A stretch of DNA of 64,000 nt from Phycisphaeraceae bacterium (GTDB lineage Bacteria > Planctomycetota > Phycisphaerae > Phycisphaerales > UBA1924). The stretch spans positions 1 through 64,000 of the forward strand of contig JAJTHN010000056.1 of the NCBI GenBank assembly GCA_021297895.1. Reading direction: 5' to 3'. Position 1 is the first letter of the stretch; every line of letters begins with the position of its first letter. The position numbers and the translations under genes are program-made. The notes below the pieces were generated by a model that did not search any database, was not told where the DNA came from, and saw nothing but the letters and a program-made list of their open reading frames with translations. Positions 63,190 to 64,000 of the stretch are shown here, piece after piece.

Positions 63190-63678
63190 TCAGCCCAGCG
63201 CAATCGTTCCGCCCTCTTTCACATCCATGCTCACCAGGCTCCCGATGCCGAAGCCCTCGGCCCGCTGCCCCGGGGCGGTCAGCGTCGCGATGATCGGCAT
63301 GGGCAAGCCGTCGACGGCGATCGCCCCGCCGGCGTTGAGCACCAGCGCGTTGCGTGCGGCATCGATCGCCAGAACGGTGCCCTGCACCCGGCGCGGGCGG
63401 CCGTAGAGCGGCTCGATGTACCGGCCGCCGGCCCCAACCGTGTCGACACGCCGGGCCTCGACCCGCACCACCGCCGCGACCGGGCGGCCGACCTTGGCCG
63501 CCAGCGCCGTCTCCGCGCCGGCCTCGGGACGGAGGTACAGCCGGTAGTTGCTCCCCGGAACCGAGAGCACCGCGACCGCCGGGCGATCGCCCGATGCGGG
63601 CGTGAACTCCTCGATCACCCCGCGAAGGATGTGCGTGGCCGCCGCTGAACCGTGACTCTGTACCGGGGCTGTCTGCAT
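63190..63678 (-). CDS. Unknown protein upstream of aroA
   Basis: 162 residues, not recognised. Beta-rich: 'ILRGVIEEFTP', 'AVLSVPGSNYRLYLRP', 'RVQGTVLAIDAARNALVLN' and 'EGFGIGSLVSMDVKEGGTI' suggest an OB- or SH3-like barrel, which is inference. No signal peptide or membrane segment. The ATG at 63678 has AGGAG 7 nt before it; the longer open frame runs into the tRNA and is not real. Probably heads the aroA operon. Confidence 0.7.
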   Translation of the reverse strand: MQTAPVQSHGSAAATHILRGVIEEFTPASGDRPAVAVLSVPGSNYRLYLRPEAGAETALAAKVGRPVAAVVRVEARRVDTVGAGGRYIEPLYGRPRRVQGTVLAIDAARNALVLNAGGAIAVDGLPMPIIATLTAPGQRAEGFGIGSLVSMDVKEGGTIALG

Positions 63679-63814
63679 CCGCGTGCTCCTGCTGCGACGC
63701 CGGGCCGTGGCCGTCCATCGACCCGTGCGAGCGTGGCGAGCATACGCACAGGGACCACCGACCGCAAAGGTCGGCCACGCGGCACCGGGCCGCCGAAAGC
63801 ACCGCCAAAAACAA

Positions 63815-63840
63815 ACCGACGGCCCGCGTGGGCCGTCGGT
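63815..63840 (-). terminator. Intrinsic terminator of tRNA-Ala
   Basis: ACCGACGGCCC / GGGCCGTCGGT makes a perfect 11-bp stem with a 4-nt loop. On the minus strand it is followed by TTTGTTTTTGG, 12 nt after the tRNA 3' end. Confidence 0.9.
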
Positions 63841-63851
63841 TCTCTCATCAG

Positions 63852-63926
63852 TGGAGGCAAGGGGACTCGAACCCCTGACCTCATCCATGCCATGGATGCG
63901 CTCTACCAAAACTGAGCTATGCCCCC
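63852..63926 (-). tRNA. tRNA-Ala (anticodon GGC)
   Basis: Read on the minus strand, GGGGGCA pairs with TGCCTCC (one G-U) as the acceptor stem with discriminator A. The D-arm starts AGCTCAG and closes GAGC. The anticodon stem CATCC/GGATG holds loop ATGGCAT with anticodon GGC, and the T-arm is GGGGTTCGAACCCC-like. 75 nt; CCA is not encoded. GGC reads alanine codons GCC and GCU. A terminator follows; the promoter would lie in 63927-64000 but cannot be placed. Confidence 0.95.
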
Positions 63927-64000
63927 GGGTGGGGTCCACTGGTCCCTCGCTCCGGCCGGGGCCGGCGTGAGGGGAGAGGATGGTAGCATGGCAATCGGCT

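Noticed and set aside
63652-63970. Open frames running through the tRNA-Ala gene
   Set aside because: Their products contain sequence known from mis-translated tRNA regions; the cloverleaf is complete.
1-64000. CRISPR array or prophage
   Set aside because: No regularly spaced direct repeats and no phage structural, integrase or lysis genes were found on reading through the window.

Overview
The window is high-GC chromosomal DNA, most probably from a planctomycete of the class Phycisphaerae. The best clue is a C-terminal surface module that begins with Cys, carries two 'ADIANTDG ... DNGDF..FF.AFF' calcium-loop repeats and ends in Gly-Cys. It occurs on two neighbouring secreted proteins (4763-5662 and 5914-8712), and this GC-type dockerin is typical of Phycisphaerales. 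Lamin-tail domains, Tat-exported beta-helix proteins, a pseudokinase, M1 peptidases with large C-terminal additions and a planctomycete-style SecD-like domain fit the same group. Gene density is high, stops and starts often overlap by 4 nt, and I see no prophage, CRISPR array, rRNA operon or complete insertion sequence.

Layout. 1-1047: end of an IS630-type transposase running tail to tail into a protein pseudokinase. 1199-3616: hppD (tyrosine breakdown), a DUF2237 gene and yebC. 3911-10911: secreted proteins (a trypsin-like protease and two dockerin proteins) and a 683-residue unknown membrane protein. 10975-15080: glutamate dehydrogenase, a degenerate receiver-like protein and ribosomal protein S1. 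15749-23039: secreted unknown protein, orphan solute-binding protein, glycosyltransferase pair, secreted esterase with a type I-like dockerin, small membrane protein. 23149-31467: housekeeping genes aspS, panC, gcvT and a divergent pyrG, with a membrane protein, an SDR and a PilZ protein. 31721-37903: two tandem M1 metallopeptidases, the second a 1,432-residue fusion. 37921-44755: one-directional type IV pilus/type II secretion cluster (pilT, pilC and three minor-pilin-like genes). 45068-52803: DUF4139 protein, fused FAD/Fe-S 2-hydroxyacid dehydrogenase, small conserved protein, acetate:CoA transferase-like enzyme. 52805-56801: small LuxR-type regulator, then the tightly coupled run pdxH, crcB, FAD oxidoreductase, aldo/keto reductase. 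57081-63678: dnaB and an opposing run including aroA and a lipoprotein pseudo-phosphodiesterase. 63852-63926: tRNA-Ala(GGC) with its own terminator.

The most unusual object is the second M1 peptidase (33605-37903). Its catalytic M1 domain is followed by a HEAT-like helical array, a long charged coiled coil, a Pro/Ala linker and a C-terminal region that reads like the periplasmic P1 head of SecD. It sits directly behind a shorter, ordinary M1 paralogue, as if a peptidase had been joined to a translocon accessory domain. Other leads are a lipoprotein with an exonuclease/endonuclease/phosphatase fold that has lost its catalytic residues, a 963-residue PilX-like protein with EF-hand-like loops inside a pilus operon, and an unusual CTP synthase.

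All functional calls come from reading motifs by eye. No database search was run, and start codons were chosen from Shine-Dalgarno spacing and family N-termini.
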